Shown here: piece by piece, positions 26,191 through 35,327 of the stretch
Numbering within the stretch: the first letter of the stretch is position 1
How the letters are laid out: every line of letters starts with the position of its first letter
Assembly (NCBI RefSeq): GCF_001404515.1
Contig: NZ_CXWE01000004.1
Location: forward strand, 62,001-126,000
DNA from: Roseibium album
GTDB lineage: Bacteria; Pseudomonadota; Alphaproteobacteria; Rhizobiales; Stappiaceae
Direction: 5' to 3'
Length of the DNA stretch: 64,000 bases
Position numbers and translations under genes: made by a program
The notes under the pieces: generated by a model
Database searches by the model: none
What the model was told of the DNA's origin: nothing
The model's input: only the letters and a program-made list of their open reading frames with translations

Positions 26191-27057
26191 TCAGGACGCC
26201 TGTTGCTCGGCCCAATCCGCGGGACCGGGCAACCGGGTTGTATCCGCCGGCATGCCGTCTCCCGTCGCAAAAGACTGCCAGAGTTCGATCAGCGGCCGAA
26301 GCCGTTCGGCCTTGTCGTGCGCTGCCTGCCACGGCTTTTCATACTGGTAGTGGAGAATATGGATCTCCTTCCAGCTCCAGAGATCGGGCAGATTAAACCA
26401 GACATATTGCAGCATGTTGTAGAAAACCGGCAGCCCGTGCCAATCGGGAAAGTGATTTTCCAGAAAAGTCTGGTCGGTCCGCCTCCAGAATGCGTCCGGC
26501 CGGTCCAGTGCCGTCAGCATGTTTTCATAAGTTTCCAGGCTTGGCCGCGCGGTGAAAACACCGCTGTTGAGACGGTGAAAATCGGCAAGTCCTTCATAAA
26601 CATTGGGAGCTGCGCTGAATTCGGGATAGTCGAACAGCCTGTCGCAATTCTGCAGGACCAGCGCGTCGGCATCGATGAAGACCACGCGATCATATTCCGC
26701 AAGCTGCCACAGGCGGAGTTTTACGAAGTTGTCGAGCGGCGTATGAAAGACCGGCTTGCCACCTTTCGTGAAAGGCGCAGCCCTGTGCAGGCGGCCTTTC
26801 TCGTGCCTTTCGTTGAAATCACCGGAGGTCGGCAGCCGATCGCAGCGTCCCAGGCGTGGTTCGAAGGACTTCAGCGCGACAAGATCTTCATCATCGACGC
26901 CCGGCGTGTAAAGCACGACCAGGTCGGCTTCGGTATTCGTCCGGCGGAGCGACCTCAAGAGAGCCGTTGCCCCGAGCACGTAGTCCCGATTTGTTACGAG
27001 GCTCACATAGGCATTGCGAGCACCGGCCGGGCGATCGAACTGAGGTCCGTTTGCCAT
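26191..27057 (-). CDS. sqdD: Sulfolipid glycosyltransferase SqdD (GT8 family)
   Basis: A 288-aa glycogenin-like GT8 enzyme. YVSLVTNRDYVLGATALLRSLR begins the nucleotide-sugar domain, and the metal DxD is FIDADALVLQN. LNSGVFTARPSLE and TDQTFLENHF are family-typical. In this operon it is the predicted transferase moving sulfoquinovose from the UDP form made by SqdB. It lies 10 bases after sqdB. Confidence 0.88.
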   Translation of the reverse strand: MANGPQFDRPAGARNAYVSLVTNRDYVLGATALLRSLRRTNTEADLVVLYTPGVDDEDLVALKSFEPRLGRCDRLPTSGDFNERHEKGRLHRAAPFTKGGKPVFHTPLDNFVKLRLWQLAEYDRVVFIDADALVLQNCDRLFDYPEFSAAPNVYEGLADFHRLNSGVFTARPSLETYENMLTALDRPDAFWRRTDQTFLENHFPDWHGLPVFYNMLQYVWFNLPDLWSWKEIHILHYQYEKPWQAAHDKAERLRPLIELWQSFATGDGMPADTTRLPGPADWAEQQAS

Positions 27058-27067
27058 CTGCCTGCCT

Positions 27068-28288
27068 TCAGGAAACTGATTTCAGACGCGGATGCTCCGG
27101 ATCAAGCTCGATTTCGGAGGCGATTTCCCGTGTCCAGGCAGAAACCGCTGGCACCCGGCTGCGATCGACGCGGTAGGCGAAGGCCTTGGCCACATCGACA
27201 ACTTCCTCAAGCAGGCCGTCTTCGAGCCGGATCGGATCAAGGCCCAGCTGAAGAAACTGTCCGTTTTTGACCACAAGATCGTTTTCAGCTGCCTCTTTGC
27301 GCGGATTGGGCAAGTAAGCGACCTTTGCATCCGTCAGACGGGAAATCAGCTCCGCGAGATCCCTGACGCGGTGTGTTTCCGTCATCTGGTTGAACACTTT
27401 CACACGGTCACCGCGCTGAGGTGAATTCTGCAGCGCAAGTTCGATACAGCGTACTGAATCCTGAATATGAATAAAGGCCCTGGTCTGGCCTCCGGTACCA
27501 TGTACGGTCAGGGGATAACCGATCGCTGCCTGGATCAGGAACCGGTTGAGCACCGTGCCATAGTCGCCATCATAATCGAACCGGTTGATCAGCTGTTTGT
27601 GGCGCCGTGTCTGTTCGGTATGCGTGCCCCAGACGATTCCCTGGTGCAGATCGGTAATCCTGAGACCGTCATTTTTCGCATAGAACTGGAAGAGAAGCTG
27701 ATCGAGGCACTTGGTCATGTGATAGATCGACCCGGGATTGGCCGGATATAGGATCTCCTGAGCGGCCTTCTCGCCCGAAAGCGTCTCAACTTCCACATCC
27801 AGATAACCTTCCGGAATGGCAGCACCGACACTCGAATAGCCGTAAACACCCATGGTTCCGAGGTGAACCAGATGCGCGTCAAGTTCAAGCTCGACCATCG
27901 CATTCAGCAGATGATGCGTCGCATTGACGTTGTTGTTGACGGTGTAGTTCTTGTGCTGGTCCGATTTCATCGAATAGGGCGCAGCACGCTGCTCGGCAAA
28001 ATGAATTATTGCGTCCGGGCGATTGTCGTCCAGCCAGCCCTTGAAGACCTCATAATCTTCCGCAATGTCGATCAGATGGAAATGGATTGTCCTTCCGGTC
28101 TCCTGCTTCCAGATGCGCGTGCGCTCCTGGATGGAGTCCATCGGCGTGAGTGACTGTACACCCAGCTCGGCATCGATCCAGCGGCGGCTCAGATTGTCGA
28201 TGACATGAACTTCGTCGCCCTGGTCGGACAGATGCAGGGATGTAGGCCATCCGACGAAACCGTCACCACCGAGAATCGCAATCTTCAC
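27068..28288 (-). CDS. sqdB: UDP-sulfoquinovose synthase
   Basis: A 406-aa extended SDR that makes UDP-sulfoquinovose from UDP-glucose and sulfite. The hallmark SqdB region RRWIDAELGVQSLTPMDSIQ is present, with the NAD loop ILGGDGFVGWP, LGTMGVYGYS and catalytic YHMTK. First gene of sqdBDC. The lipid lets many marine and rhizobial bacteria replace phospholipid when phosphate is scarce. Confidence 0.95.
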   Translation of the reverse strand: MKIAILGGDGFVGWPTSLHLSDQGDEVHVIDNLSRRWIDAELGVQSLTPMDSIQERTRIWKQETGRTIHFHLIDIAEDYEVFKGWLDDNRPDAIIHFAEQRAAPYSMKSDQHKNYTVNNNVNATHHLLNAMVELELDAHLVHLGTMGVYGYSSVGAAIPEGYLDVEVETLSGEKAAQEILYPANPGSIYHMTKCLDQLLFQFYAKNDGLRITDLHQGIVWGTHTEQTRRHKQLINRFDYDGDYGTVLNRFLIQAAIGYPLTVHGTGGQTRAFIHIQDSVRCIELALQNSPQRGDRVKVFNQMTETHRVRDLAELISRLTDAKVAYLPNPRKEAAENDLVVKNGQFLQLGLDPIRLEDGLLEEVVDVAKAFAYRVDRSRVPAVSAWTREIASEIELDPEHPRLKSVS

Positions 28289-28431
28289 GAGAAGTCTCCC
28301 TAGTTAGGCAGCAAAGAACAAAAGCGCCGATCTGATTGTTGCACACGAGAAATCAGATCATTGCGATAATTCAATGACAATTCAATGCCAAATCTCCCAA
28401 TTGATACACAACTTGGTGGAATCACAGGCCC

Positions 28432-28716
28432 TTACGCAGTATCCCTGATCTCGAATGATCCGTTTGACGGCTCAACAACGTCGAGTTCGTTCACAGTCCT
28501 TACCCTGGCAAATCTCGGGCCGTGCCACACCGCATCGAGCATGTCCGAGACAGTCTCCTTGTTACCGGAAAACACCGCCTCCACCGCTCCCGATTTCAAG
28601 TTGCGCACCCAGCCGGACAGATCCCGGGCAATGGCCTCGTCGGCACACCAGGCCCGATATCCGACACCTTGAACCCGGCCTTCGATCAGCACATGAATGG
28701 TCAACAAGTCAGACAT
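28432..28716 (-). CDS. acyP: Acylphosphatase
   Basis: A 94-aa enzyme that hydrolyses acyl phosphates. The phosphate loop is EGRVQGVGYRAW with the catalytic Arg, and the catalytic Asn follows in LSGWVRNLKSG. The ATG at 28716 is supported by GGAAAGGG upstream; an ATG five codons earlier is less likely. It is a solitary minus-strand gene between sqdB and ribN. Confidence 0.93.
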   Translation of the reverse strand: MSDLLTIHVLIEGRVQGVGYRAWCADEAIARDLSGWVRNLKSGAVEAVFSGNKETVSDMLDAVWHGPRFARVRTVNELDVVEPSNGSFEIRDTA

Positions 28717-28796
28717 TGTAACCCTTTCCAATGGAAGCGGAGATCTTAAATCAAGCTCGCCTGGGTCGGAAATGCCACTTGTTCAATAGCAATTGG

Positions 28797-29711
28797 TCAA
28801 GGCTTGCCATGTGCAGCAATCTCGGAGCTCGTTCGCTTTTTTTCGTCCAGCATGACCAGCAGCGACGCGCCGACGATCACAAGCGCTCCCGGCCAAAAGG
28901 TACCCGTGGGAGCAAAACCGAACGCAAGGAAACCGACAGCGATATTCAACGGCAACTTCAGATGATCGAAAGGCTGTACAAACGCTGCGTCCGCACTCTG
29001 ATAGGCCAGTGTCAAAAGGTAGTTTGCCAGAACCGTCAGGATACCGGCGCCGACCAACAGCCACAGCGCTGCTCCCGGTGGCACAAGGCCTCCTTCGCCC
29101 AATGCCAGGAGCGCGTTTACCGGTGTTAAAAGAAGAAGCAGATAGACCGTTATCGAATCCGCGTTCTCACTTGCCGTAAGTTTCTTTGTCACGAGAGATG
29201 TTCCGGCCCAAAACGCTGCAGCTCCGAGCGGTAGCAACGCGCCCCAGTTGAATGTTTCGGTCCACGGTTCGAGAATTACCATTCCTCCACCGAAGCCGGC
29301 GATTGTTGCAAGCCAGCGAACCGGTCCAACGCGCTCTTGAAAGAACAGTTTCGCGCCAATGATGACGAAGAAAGGGGATGTCATGACGAGTGCAATGGCC
29401 TGCCAGATCTCAACGCGTGCAAGGCCGGCGACCCACAACTGGATTCCGATCACCGCGAGAAAACCGCGGAACAGATGCCAGCCGATTTGTTGTGTTTTCA
29501 AGGCGGAAACACCGCGACGCAAAACCCAGGGCAACGCCACGGCCAGGCCGATTGCATATTGCCAGAAAGCTGCGGAAGTCGATGACACCCCGAGTTGCAT
29601 CGTCGATGCCTGAAGGGCACCGTTGACAAGTGCGAAGGACGCGCCCGCCCCGACCATTGCCAATGCTGCGAACAGCGGTTTCCTGGAGGAAAAATTGTAT
29701 TGTGCCGACAT
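28797..29711 (-). CDS. ribN: Riboflavin transporter RibN (EamA/DMT family)
   Basis: A 304-aa protein with about ten transmembrane helices in two EamA repeats. The family on its own would only be called a DMT permease. The FMN riboswitch just upstream (29791-29940) makes riboflavin import the most likely role, as for RibN of Rhizobium and Ochrobactrum. The last helices end with LLVMLDEKKR. Regulation is expected to shut off when FMN is plentiful. Confidence 0.85.
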   Translation of the reverse strand: MSAQYNFSSRKPLFAALAMVGAGASFALVNGALQASTMQLGVSSTSAAFWQYAIGLAVALPWVLRRGVSALKTQQIGWHLFRGFLAVIGIQLWVAGLARVEIWQAIALVMTSPFFVIIGAKLFFQERVGPVRWLATIAGFGGGMVILEPWTETFNWGALLPLGAAAFWAGTSLVTKKLTASENADSITVYLLLLLTPVNALLALGEGGLVPPGAALWLLVGAGILTVLANYLLTLAYQSADAAFVQPFDHLKLPLNIAVGFLAFGFAPTGTFWPGALVIVGASLLVMLDEKKRTSSEIAAHGKP

Positions 29712-29790
29712 TGTCCATCTCGTTCCAGTTGTTCGTCCAGAACAGTCTCAAAAGACACGTGTCAGCGGATCCGAAAGTCGGACCGTAACC

Positions 29791-29940
29791 AAGTTCTCTA
29801 TCATCCGGACTATAACCGTCGGCCCCGGCATCTCACCGGATCTGCTGACCCTCGGCATTCGCTGAACCTGCCAAGGCGCTCGCGGGCTCCAGGTTTCCCT
29901 GATACCGCCGGTGGGGACTTTCACCCCGCCCCGAGAACTG
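29791..29940 (-). promoter_or_regulatory. FMN riboswitch (RFN element)
   Basis: Read on the minus strand, the element starts with AGTTCTC, closed by GAGAACT at the far end (P1 stem, 29792-29798 with 29933-29939). Conserved blocks appear in order: GGGGCGGGGTGAAAGTCCCC, ACCGGCGGTA, GAGCCCGCGAGCG, GTCAGCAGATCCGGTGAGAT, GCCGACGGTTATAGTCCGGA. This is the complete six-stem RFN layout. It lies 80 bases upstream of ribN. Confidence 0.95.
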
Positions 29941-29993
29941 TTCTCTTACGGCTTATCTATCCGGGAAAAGCATGAGTGACAATGCCAGTCGGG

Positions 29994-30286
29994 CTACTTT
30001 TTCAGTATCGCTGAAATATCGGTAGGGTTCTTGGCAATCAGAACCGGATTCTCGGCTTCGAATTCTGTTCGACTTCCATCGCCAGAGAGAACACCGATAC
30101 CGGCAACGCCGTTCTCATTTGCGCCGATAGGGTCATGTGTCCGATCACCGATCTTCGCCATGTCTGCAGCAGACAACACTTTGCCGCCGGAGTATGTGCC
30201 ACAGGTCTGCCCGGTCAAACCTGTGGCCACTCAACTCCGAGAGCCGGGCTTTCCCGATCTACGACATCATGTCGAAGTGCTCGACA
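29994..30286 (-). pseudogene. Remnant of HAD phosphatase 3' half
   Basis: This stretch matches the last 100 codons of the HAD gene at 32564. VEHFDMM, SELSGHR, RADL, then (another frame) VLSAADM, KIGDRTHDPIGANENGVAGIGVL, and GSR..FEAENPVLIAKNP are aligned to it. A stop after VEHFDMMS and a frameshift near 30175 break it. The upstream end overlaps the last codons of the HD-Pnk gene. Confidence 0.88.
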
Positions 30287-31431
30287 TTCCGAATTACCTC
30301 ATGCGCTTCTGTCTCACCCGGTGGTTCAAGTTTCTGCACAAGATTGGTCAATGCGGTATCCGGTATGGCCGCAGACCTGTTCAGGTTCTGATCGTAAAGC
30401 ACGGCCAATGATGGCTCCACGTAGACGATTTCGACGCGAGCGCCGTATTCTCTGAACAAACGGATGGGTTTGCCCCTGAGTTGTTCGGAGATGTTGGTGG
30501 CATTCCAGACGAAGTCCTGTCCCTTTCGCAGATAAGAGCGCGCCAGTTCGTAGGCGGCCTGTATCACCCTTCCCTGGTTGCCGGTCGCCCGCCCGCCCAT
30601 GCTTTCTCGAACCGTATCGAGGCTGACAACAGGCAGGTCAGGTCGATTTGACCGGATCCAGGTGTCTTTCCCCGCACCGGGCAGTCCCGACATGAGGGTG
30701 ACATTGCAATTGAAGCTTTCGTAGGCTTCGAAAAAAGGATCCCGATCCTGTTTTTCAAAAAAAGCAACACGGCTCTCGTCATTGGCGAAGGCAAACGGTT
30801 CGCGGAGACTGCCGTTTTCCTCAAACAGCTGTTCGGCCAGGGCAACGTTGTCCAGAATGGACCGCTGATCTGCACAAATGCGACCCATTGCGTCGGCTTC
30901 GGCATGAAGACAAACAAGGTCAGCCTGGCATTTCCAGGAGGTCTTGATGGCCTGCCTTTGGCAGTCTTCCCGTTCGATAAGCCAGAATGGAATCTGATGG
31001 CAGACAATCAATCCGCAGACTTGCTCCCGCCAATCGAACGGGGCTCCGGCTTCCCACAACAGATGCCTTGCGATTCGCGCACCGAGCCTCGAATGCCCCC
31101 GCGACGAAATGCGACCATTTCCCTCAAAGCTCGTGGTCGCCGGTTTGCCGATGTCGTGGAGAACCGCAGCCCAGAAAACGCAGGAGCGTTGCCTGGTTGA
31201 AAGGTCCCGCCAACGCTGCAGCGACACCAGGGCCTCCACGACCATACGTGTATGGGTTCCGACATCGCCTTCGCCGTGATAGTGCGGGTCCTGGGGACAA
31301 CTGTCCAGGGCACCGAGATGTTGCCAGAGCGGCCAAATCCGCTGCCAGTCCACCTTCCATACCGGCGCGGTCGGTACAAGTTCAAGGAGGGCCCCATAGG
31401 AGGTCCGAGCAGGCTTACTCGTGCTCATCAT
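30259..31431 (-). CDS. HD-Pnk: HD phosphoesterase plus polynucleotide 5'-kinase
   Basis: A 390-aa bifunctional RNA/DNA end-healing enzyme in the style of Runella HD-Pnk. The N-terminal HD domain has GDVGTHTRM (His), LHDIGKPATT (HD at 92-93), RGHSRLGARIA and CHQIPFW. HD domains of this kind remove 2',3'-cyclic or 3' phosphates. The C-terminal P-loop kinase has GLPGAGKDT at 249-257 and SLDTVRESMG, then NATNIS. The final residues VEHFDMMS derive from the adjacent HAD remnant, so the native C-terminus is replaced. The start overlaps the RNA ligase gene by 17 bases, showing coupling. Confidence 0.85.
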   Translation of the reverse strand: MMSTSKPARTSYGALLELVPTAPVWKVDWQRIWPLWQHLGALDSCPQDPHYHGEGDVGTHTRMVVEALVSLQRWRDLSTRQRSCVFWAAVLHDIGKPATTSFEGNGRISSRGHSRLGARIARHLLWEAGAPFDWREQVCGLIVCHQIPFWLIEREDCQRQAIKTSWKCQADLVCLHAEADAMGRICADQRSILDNVALAEQLFEENGSLREPFAFANDESRVAFFEKQDRDPFFEAYESFNCNVTLMSGLPGAGKDTWIRSNRPDLPVVSLDTVRESMGGRATGNQGRVIQAAYELARSYLRKGQDFVWNATNISEQLRGKPIRLFREYGARVEIVYVEPSLAVLYDQNLNRSAAIPDTALTNLVQKLEPPGETEAHEVIRNVEHFDMMS

Positions 31432-32233
31432 ACGCTCCTTTCACGCCCAGAACCGCCGCAAAGATATCAATGCCATCGGCAAGTTGATTGGGCAGGATCG
31501 GTCGCGACTGCCAGTGACTGTCGGAATCTGAGAGAGTTTGGATGAACCCTCCCCTGACAAATTTGAACCTGTCCAGAACAAATCTCTCATCTTCCGTCTT
31601 GATGTAGAGACCTTCCGCGAGATCGCTGTCTTCCGTTTGCTGGTCGACCATATCAAGCCGGTTTTTCGAGGCTTCCGCCGCCCGCTTCAAGGCGTCCTGC
31701 CATTCCGCCGACTTGTAGAGAGACGGCTTCATCAGTTTCTCCACTTGCGCGACAGAGGTCAGTTGTCCGTCATGAACAACTGGCACCGGCATGACGGGAA
31801 GCCCTCCGAGCAGGTTTCTTCGACCAGTGGTACTGAGAAAACGGGCTTCTTCCCGGTCGTAGACATCAAACTCGAGAAAGTAGTGCGGCAGCCGATCGTA
31901 GAAGCTCGTATGTTTGGCATAGAGCCACTCACCAAACATGATGTACCGCGTTCCAAGCACTTCGCAGAATGCCGACGCGTGAATGGATGCCCATGTTTTG
32001 AGGAGGTTGAAATGGCGTTCGCGATGACCGCCGGTCAGGTAGTGGCCGCGACTTTGAAGGCGCAGTTCTCCATTTGCACTGAAGGAAACAGCACAGTTGG
32101 CACCGTCGATCTTTTCTTCGACAACAACGGGTATGCCCGCCAGTTCTGTGACAGGCTTGTCTTCGCCAATGTCACCCTGCTGAAGACGCGACCCCTCCAA
32201 GTGCCGCGTGCGCGGGTATTTCACAAGTTCCAT
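31415..32233 (-). CDS. RNA ligase (Rnl2-like nucleotidyltransferase)
   Basis: A 272-aa ligase with nucleotide-accepting motif I EEKIDGAN (Lys41), motif Ia LRLQSRG, motif III FGEWLYAKHTSFYDRL with FLEFDVYD, motif IV EGLYIKTE and motif V FVLDRFKFVR. All five are typical of the Rnl2/DNA-ligase superfamily without an OB fold. It should join 3'-OH and 5'-phosphate ends, after healing by the overlapping HD-Pnk. The ATG at 32233 begins the conserved start; an earlier start at 32278 is possible. Confidence 0.85.
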   Translation of the reverse strand: MELVKYPRTRHLEGSRLQQGDIGEDKPVTELAGIPVVVEEKIDGANCAVSFSANGELRLQSRGHYLTGGHRERHFNLLKTWASIHASAFCEVLGTRYIMFGEWLYAKHTSFYDRLPHYFLEFDVYDREEARFLSTTGRRNLLGGLPVMPVPVVHDGQLTSVAQVEKLMKPSLYKSAEWQDALKRAAEASKNRLDMVDQQTEDSDLAEGLYIKTEDERFVLDRFKFVRGGFIQTLSDSDSHWQSRPILPNQLADGIDIFAAVLGVKGAYDEHE

Positions 32234-32563
32234 GATATCGCTCGATCTTGTCCGGACGAAATCAACCCAATAGGTCAAGCGCCATCAATCGCCGTATTAA
32301 CAGGCGTTAAACAACTTGTCTGGTCTGACGTCCGGTATTGCAAAATCGTCAATCCCTATCTTTCGGATCGACTTGTTTTCGGCAAAGTGCGCGAGCGGAT
32401 TACATCTTGAATGCTCAAAAATTCGAGTTGTTTGTCCCTGCTCTTCTACAATGATCAGAGTGTTGCGAAAAGCCGGACATGGTCTGCAATGTCCAATTGC
32501 CTGCAACATGAGGAGAATTGGCAACAGACAAAATCTTGCACTTTCCGGATGGAACGTCTGGAA
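32234..32563. other. Upstream region of RNA-repair cassette, no gene seen
   Basis: About 330 bases between the HAD phosphatase stop and the RNA ligase start. No convincing frame is present; it presumably holds the promoter for the ligase and HD-Pnk genes. Confidence 0.4.
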
Positions 32564-33220
32564 TCAAGCCGCTTTCTGCACGAGTTGCAGGATTTCGGAG
32601 GGCTTTGCCGCGACCAGAACCGGCCCTTCCCCTTCCAGTTCCTCACGACTTCCATAGCCCCAGAGAACACCGATACCGGCAACGCCGTTCGCATTTGCCC
32701 CGATAAGGTCATGCTTTCGATCACCGATCATCAACGTTTGCGCGGCAGACAATCTCTCTTCTTCCAGAATATGGGCGATAAGGTCTGCCTTGGCGGACCG
32801 GTGTCCGCTCAATTCGGAACCGTAGACCTTGCCGAAATGCGGCATCATGTCGAAATGTTCGACAATTTTTCCCGCATAGGCATGCGGCTTCGAGGTACAC
32901 ACGTGGAGATCAAGACCGGCCTTTCGCAACGCCTCGAGCAGGTTGGTAATCCCGTCGATAAGCGTGTTTTCGTAAAGCCCCGAAACCGTATACCGCTCCC
33001 GGTAGTAAGCAACCGCTCTATCCTGCACCGAGCGATCACCCGTGTTCAGCAAAACCTCGAAACTCTCCCAGAGCGGAGGGCCAATACACCAGTGAAGATC
33101 CTTTGCCTCGGGCACAGGCGCGTCCATCTTTTCCAGTGCGTACTGGATGGACCGTGTAATGCCGTCAAATGGATCTGTGAGTGTACCATCAAGATCGAAC
33201 AACAGGGTCTTGTAAGGCAT
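32564..33220 (-). CDS. HAD-family phosphatase (Gph-like)
   Basis: A 218-aa HAD hydrolase with motif I LLFDLDGTLTDP, motif II CTSKP, and motif III-IV MIGDRKHDLIGANANG. This is the subgroup IA cap type, similar to phosphoglycolate phosphatase and nucleoside-phosphate phosphatases; the substrate is unknown. Its 3' half also exists as a decayed copy at 29994, on the other side of the RNA-repair genes. Confidence 0.88.
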   Translation of the reverse strand: MPYKTLLFDLDGTLTDPFDGITRSIQYALEKMDAPVPEAKDLHWCIGPPLWESFEVLLNTGDRSVQDRAVAYYRERYTVSGLYENTLIDGITNLLEALRKAGLDLHVCTSKPHAYAGKIVEHFDMMPHFGKVYGSELSGHRSAKADLIAHILEEERLSAAQTLMIGDRKHDLIGANANGVAGIGVLWGYGSREELEGEGPVLVAAKPSEILQLVQKAA

Positions 33221-33314
33221 GGATCCTCGATGACTACCGATGGAATCGGCCCGGACAGAAGTGTCGCGGGCCGCTGCATTAGAACCGGAAAGAAGACCCT
33301 GTCAATCTTTCGCG

Positions 33315-35327
33315 TCAGGAAAATTCCATGATGACGGCGTCAACGGCGAGACTGTCTCCCGGCGTCGCCTTGATGGCAGAAATCACACAGTCGCGCTCAG
33401 CACGGAGCACGTTTTCCATCTTCATTGCCTCGACGACCGCCAGCTGTTCGCCCGCCTTGACTTCCTGGCCTTCTTCCACCGCGATAGATACAACGAGCCC
33501 TGGCATCGGACAGAGCAGCATCCTGGATGTGTCCGGTGGCAATTTCTCCGGCATCAACCCGTCAAGCTCTGCAACACGCGGCGTCATCACACTCGCGACA
33601 ACGGAATAACCCTGCCAATCGAGGCGGTATCCGCCGGTGACCGGCCGCACCTGCACTGTCACATCCCTGGAGCCGACTTTCCCGGACCAGAGAACATCAC
33701 CGGGACACCAGTCAGATTTGACATTCATGATCGGACCGTCACCGATGGCAACATCCAGTTCGACCGGTGTGCCCGGGAACCCGGCGGCGAGCCGGATGGG
33801 CACGTAGGTCTTGTCCAGTTTGACGACCCAATCCTCTCGAACATCCCCTGAATGCGGCCGGAGCCGTCCGGGAAGATGGTCGAGCCGTTCTCGTTCCAGA
33901 GCACCCATAGACAAGGCGACCGCGGCAAGCACCGAATACGCGGGATCGTCCGGAACTGCCGGCAAGAACCCGTCCGGATATTCATCGGCGATGAAACTCG
34001 TTGCAAGGTCGCCCGAGCGCCAGCGTGGATGGTTCATCAAGGCGGTCAGGAACGGGACATTGTGCTGGATGCCATCGACATAGAAAGCATCAAGCGCGGA
34101 ACTCATCGCATCGATCGCTTCATCCCGGGTCGGAGCATGCGTGATCAGCTTGGCGATCATCGGATCGTAGAACATGGAAATTTCCGACCCCTCGACGACA
34201 CCCGTATCGTTGCGGATCGTCACATCCTCGCCGGCGACTTCTTCAGGCGGCTGGTACCGGACAAGACGCCCTATGGAGGGAAGGAAATTGCGGTAAGGAT
34301 CTTCCGCATAGATGCGGCTTTCAACCGACCAGCCGTTCAATTGCACCTCATCCTGGGTCAGGGCGAGTTTTTCACCGGCCGCGACACGGATCATCTGCTC
34401 CACGAGATCGACACCGGTAATCAGTTCGGTAACCGGATGCTCTACCTGCAGGCGCGTGTTCATTTCCAGGAAGAAAAAGCTTTTGTCCTGTCCTGCAACA
34501 AATTCGACAGTTCCGGCACTGTCATAGTCGACGGCCTTGGCAAGAGCCACGGCCTGCTCGCCCATCTTTCGGCGGGTTTCCTCGTCCAGAAGCGGTGATG
34601 GAGCTTCCTCTATCACTTTCTGGTTCCGCCGCTGAATGGAACACTCACGTTCACCAAGGTAAATCGCGTTGCCGTGCTTGTCGCCCAGAACCTGGATTTC
34701 AATGTGCCGCGGGTTTTCAATGAACTTCTCGATAAAGACCCGGTCGTCGCCGAAGGAAGACGCAGCTTCCGATTTCGATCTGGCGTAACCGTCCCTTACT
34801 TCGTCGGCGTTCCAGGCAATTCTCATGCCCTTGCCGCCACCGCCGGCCGATGCCTTGATCATGACCGGAAAACCGATGTCCTTTGCGATTTCGACGGCCT
34901 GCTCGGGTGTCTCGATGACACCCAGATGCCCGGGAACCGTGCTCACATTTGCGTCGTTGGCGAATTTCTTTGACTCGATCTTGTCGCCCATCGCCTCGAT
35001 CGCCCTGGTATTGGGGCCAATCCAGACAATGCCTTCTTTCGCCAGAGCGCCGGGAAAGCTCGAACGTTCCGACAAGAAGCCGTAACCGGGATGCACGGCC
35101 TCGGCGCCGGTCTGCTTGCAGGCCTCGATGATTTTTTCGGCGACCAGGTAGGACTCCGCTGCCGTCGCCGGGCCAATATGGACGGCCTCATCTGCCAATT
35201 CGACATGAAGCGCATCCCGATCCGCGTCCGAGTAGACCGCGACAGTGCTGATCCCCATGCGCCGCGCCGTTTTCATGACCCGGCAAGCGATCTCGCCCCG
35301 GTTGGCAACAAGAATTTTCGAAAACAT
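33315..35327 (-). CDS. pccA: Propionyl-CoA carboxylase alpha subunit (biotin carboxylase + BCCP)
   Basis: A 670-aa protein that carboxylates biotin and carries it, part of the route from propionyl-CoA to methylmalonyl-CoA. ATP-grasp biotin carboxylase at residues 1-450 (SAGGGGKGMRIA; EMNTRLQVEHPVTE), a BT linker domain, then the biotinyl domain with the VEAMKMENVL biotin site near the C-terminus. Full length for bacterial PccA. Partner PccB is at 36130. Confidence 0.95.
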   Translation of the reverse strand: MFSKILVANRGEIACRVMKTARRMGISTVAVYSDADRDALHVELADEAVHIGPATAAESYLVAEKIIEACKQTGAEAVHPGYGFLSERSSFPGALAKEGIVWIGPNTRAIEAMGDKIESKKFANDANVSTVPGHLGVIETPEQAVEIAKDIGFPVMIKASAGGGGKGMRIAWNADEVRDGYARSKSEAASSFGDDRVFIEKFIENPRHIEIQVLGDKHGNAIYLGERECSIQRRNQKVIEEAPSPLLDEETRRKMGEQAVALAKAVDYDSAGTVEFVAGQDKSFFFLEMNTRLQVEHPVTELITGVDLVEQMIRVAAGEKLALTQDEVQLNGWSVESRIYAEDPYRNFLPSIGRLVRYQPPEEVAGEDVTIRNDTGVVEGSEISMFYDPMIAKLITHAPTRDEAIDAMSSALDAFYVDGIQHNVPFLTALMNHPRWRSGDLATSFIADEYPDGFLPAVPDDPAYSVLAAVALSMGALERERLDHLPGRLRPHSGDVREDWVVKLDKTYVPIRLAAGFPGTPVELDVAIGDGPIMNVKSDWCPGDVLWSGKVGSRDVTVQVRPVTGGYRLDWQGYSVVASVMTPRVAELDGLMPEKLPPDTSRMLLCPMPGLVVSIAVEEGQEVKAGEQLAVVEAMKMENVLRAERDCVISAIKATPGDSLAVDAVIMEFS

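Noticed and set aside
26083..27270. 395-codon plus-strand frame opposite sqdC, sqdD and the end of sqdB
   Set aside because: It is the antisense shadow of three clear sqd genes and encodes nothing recognisable.
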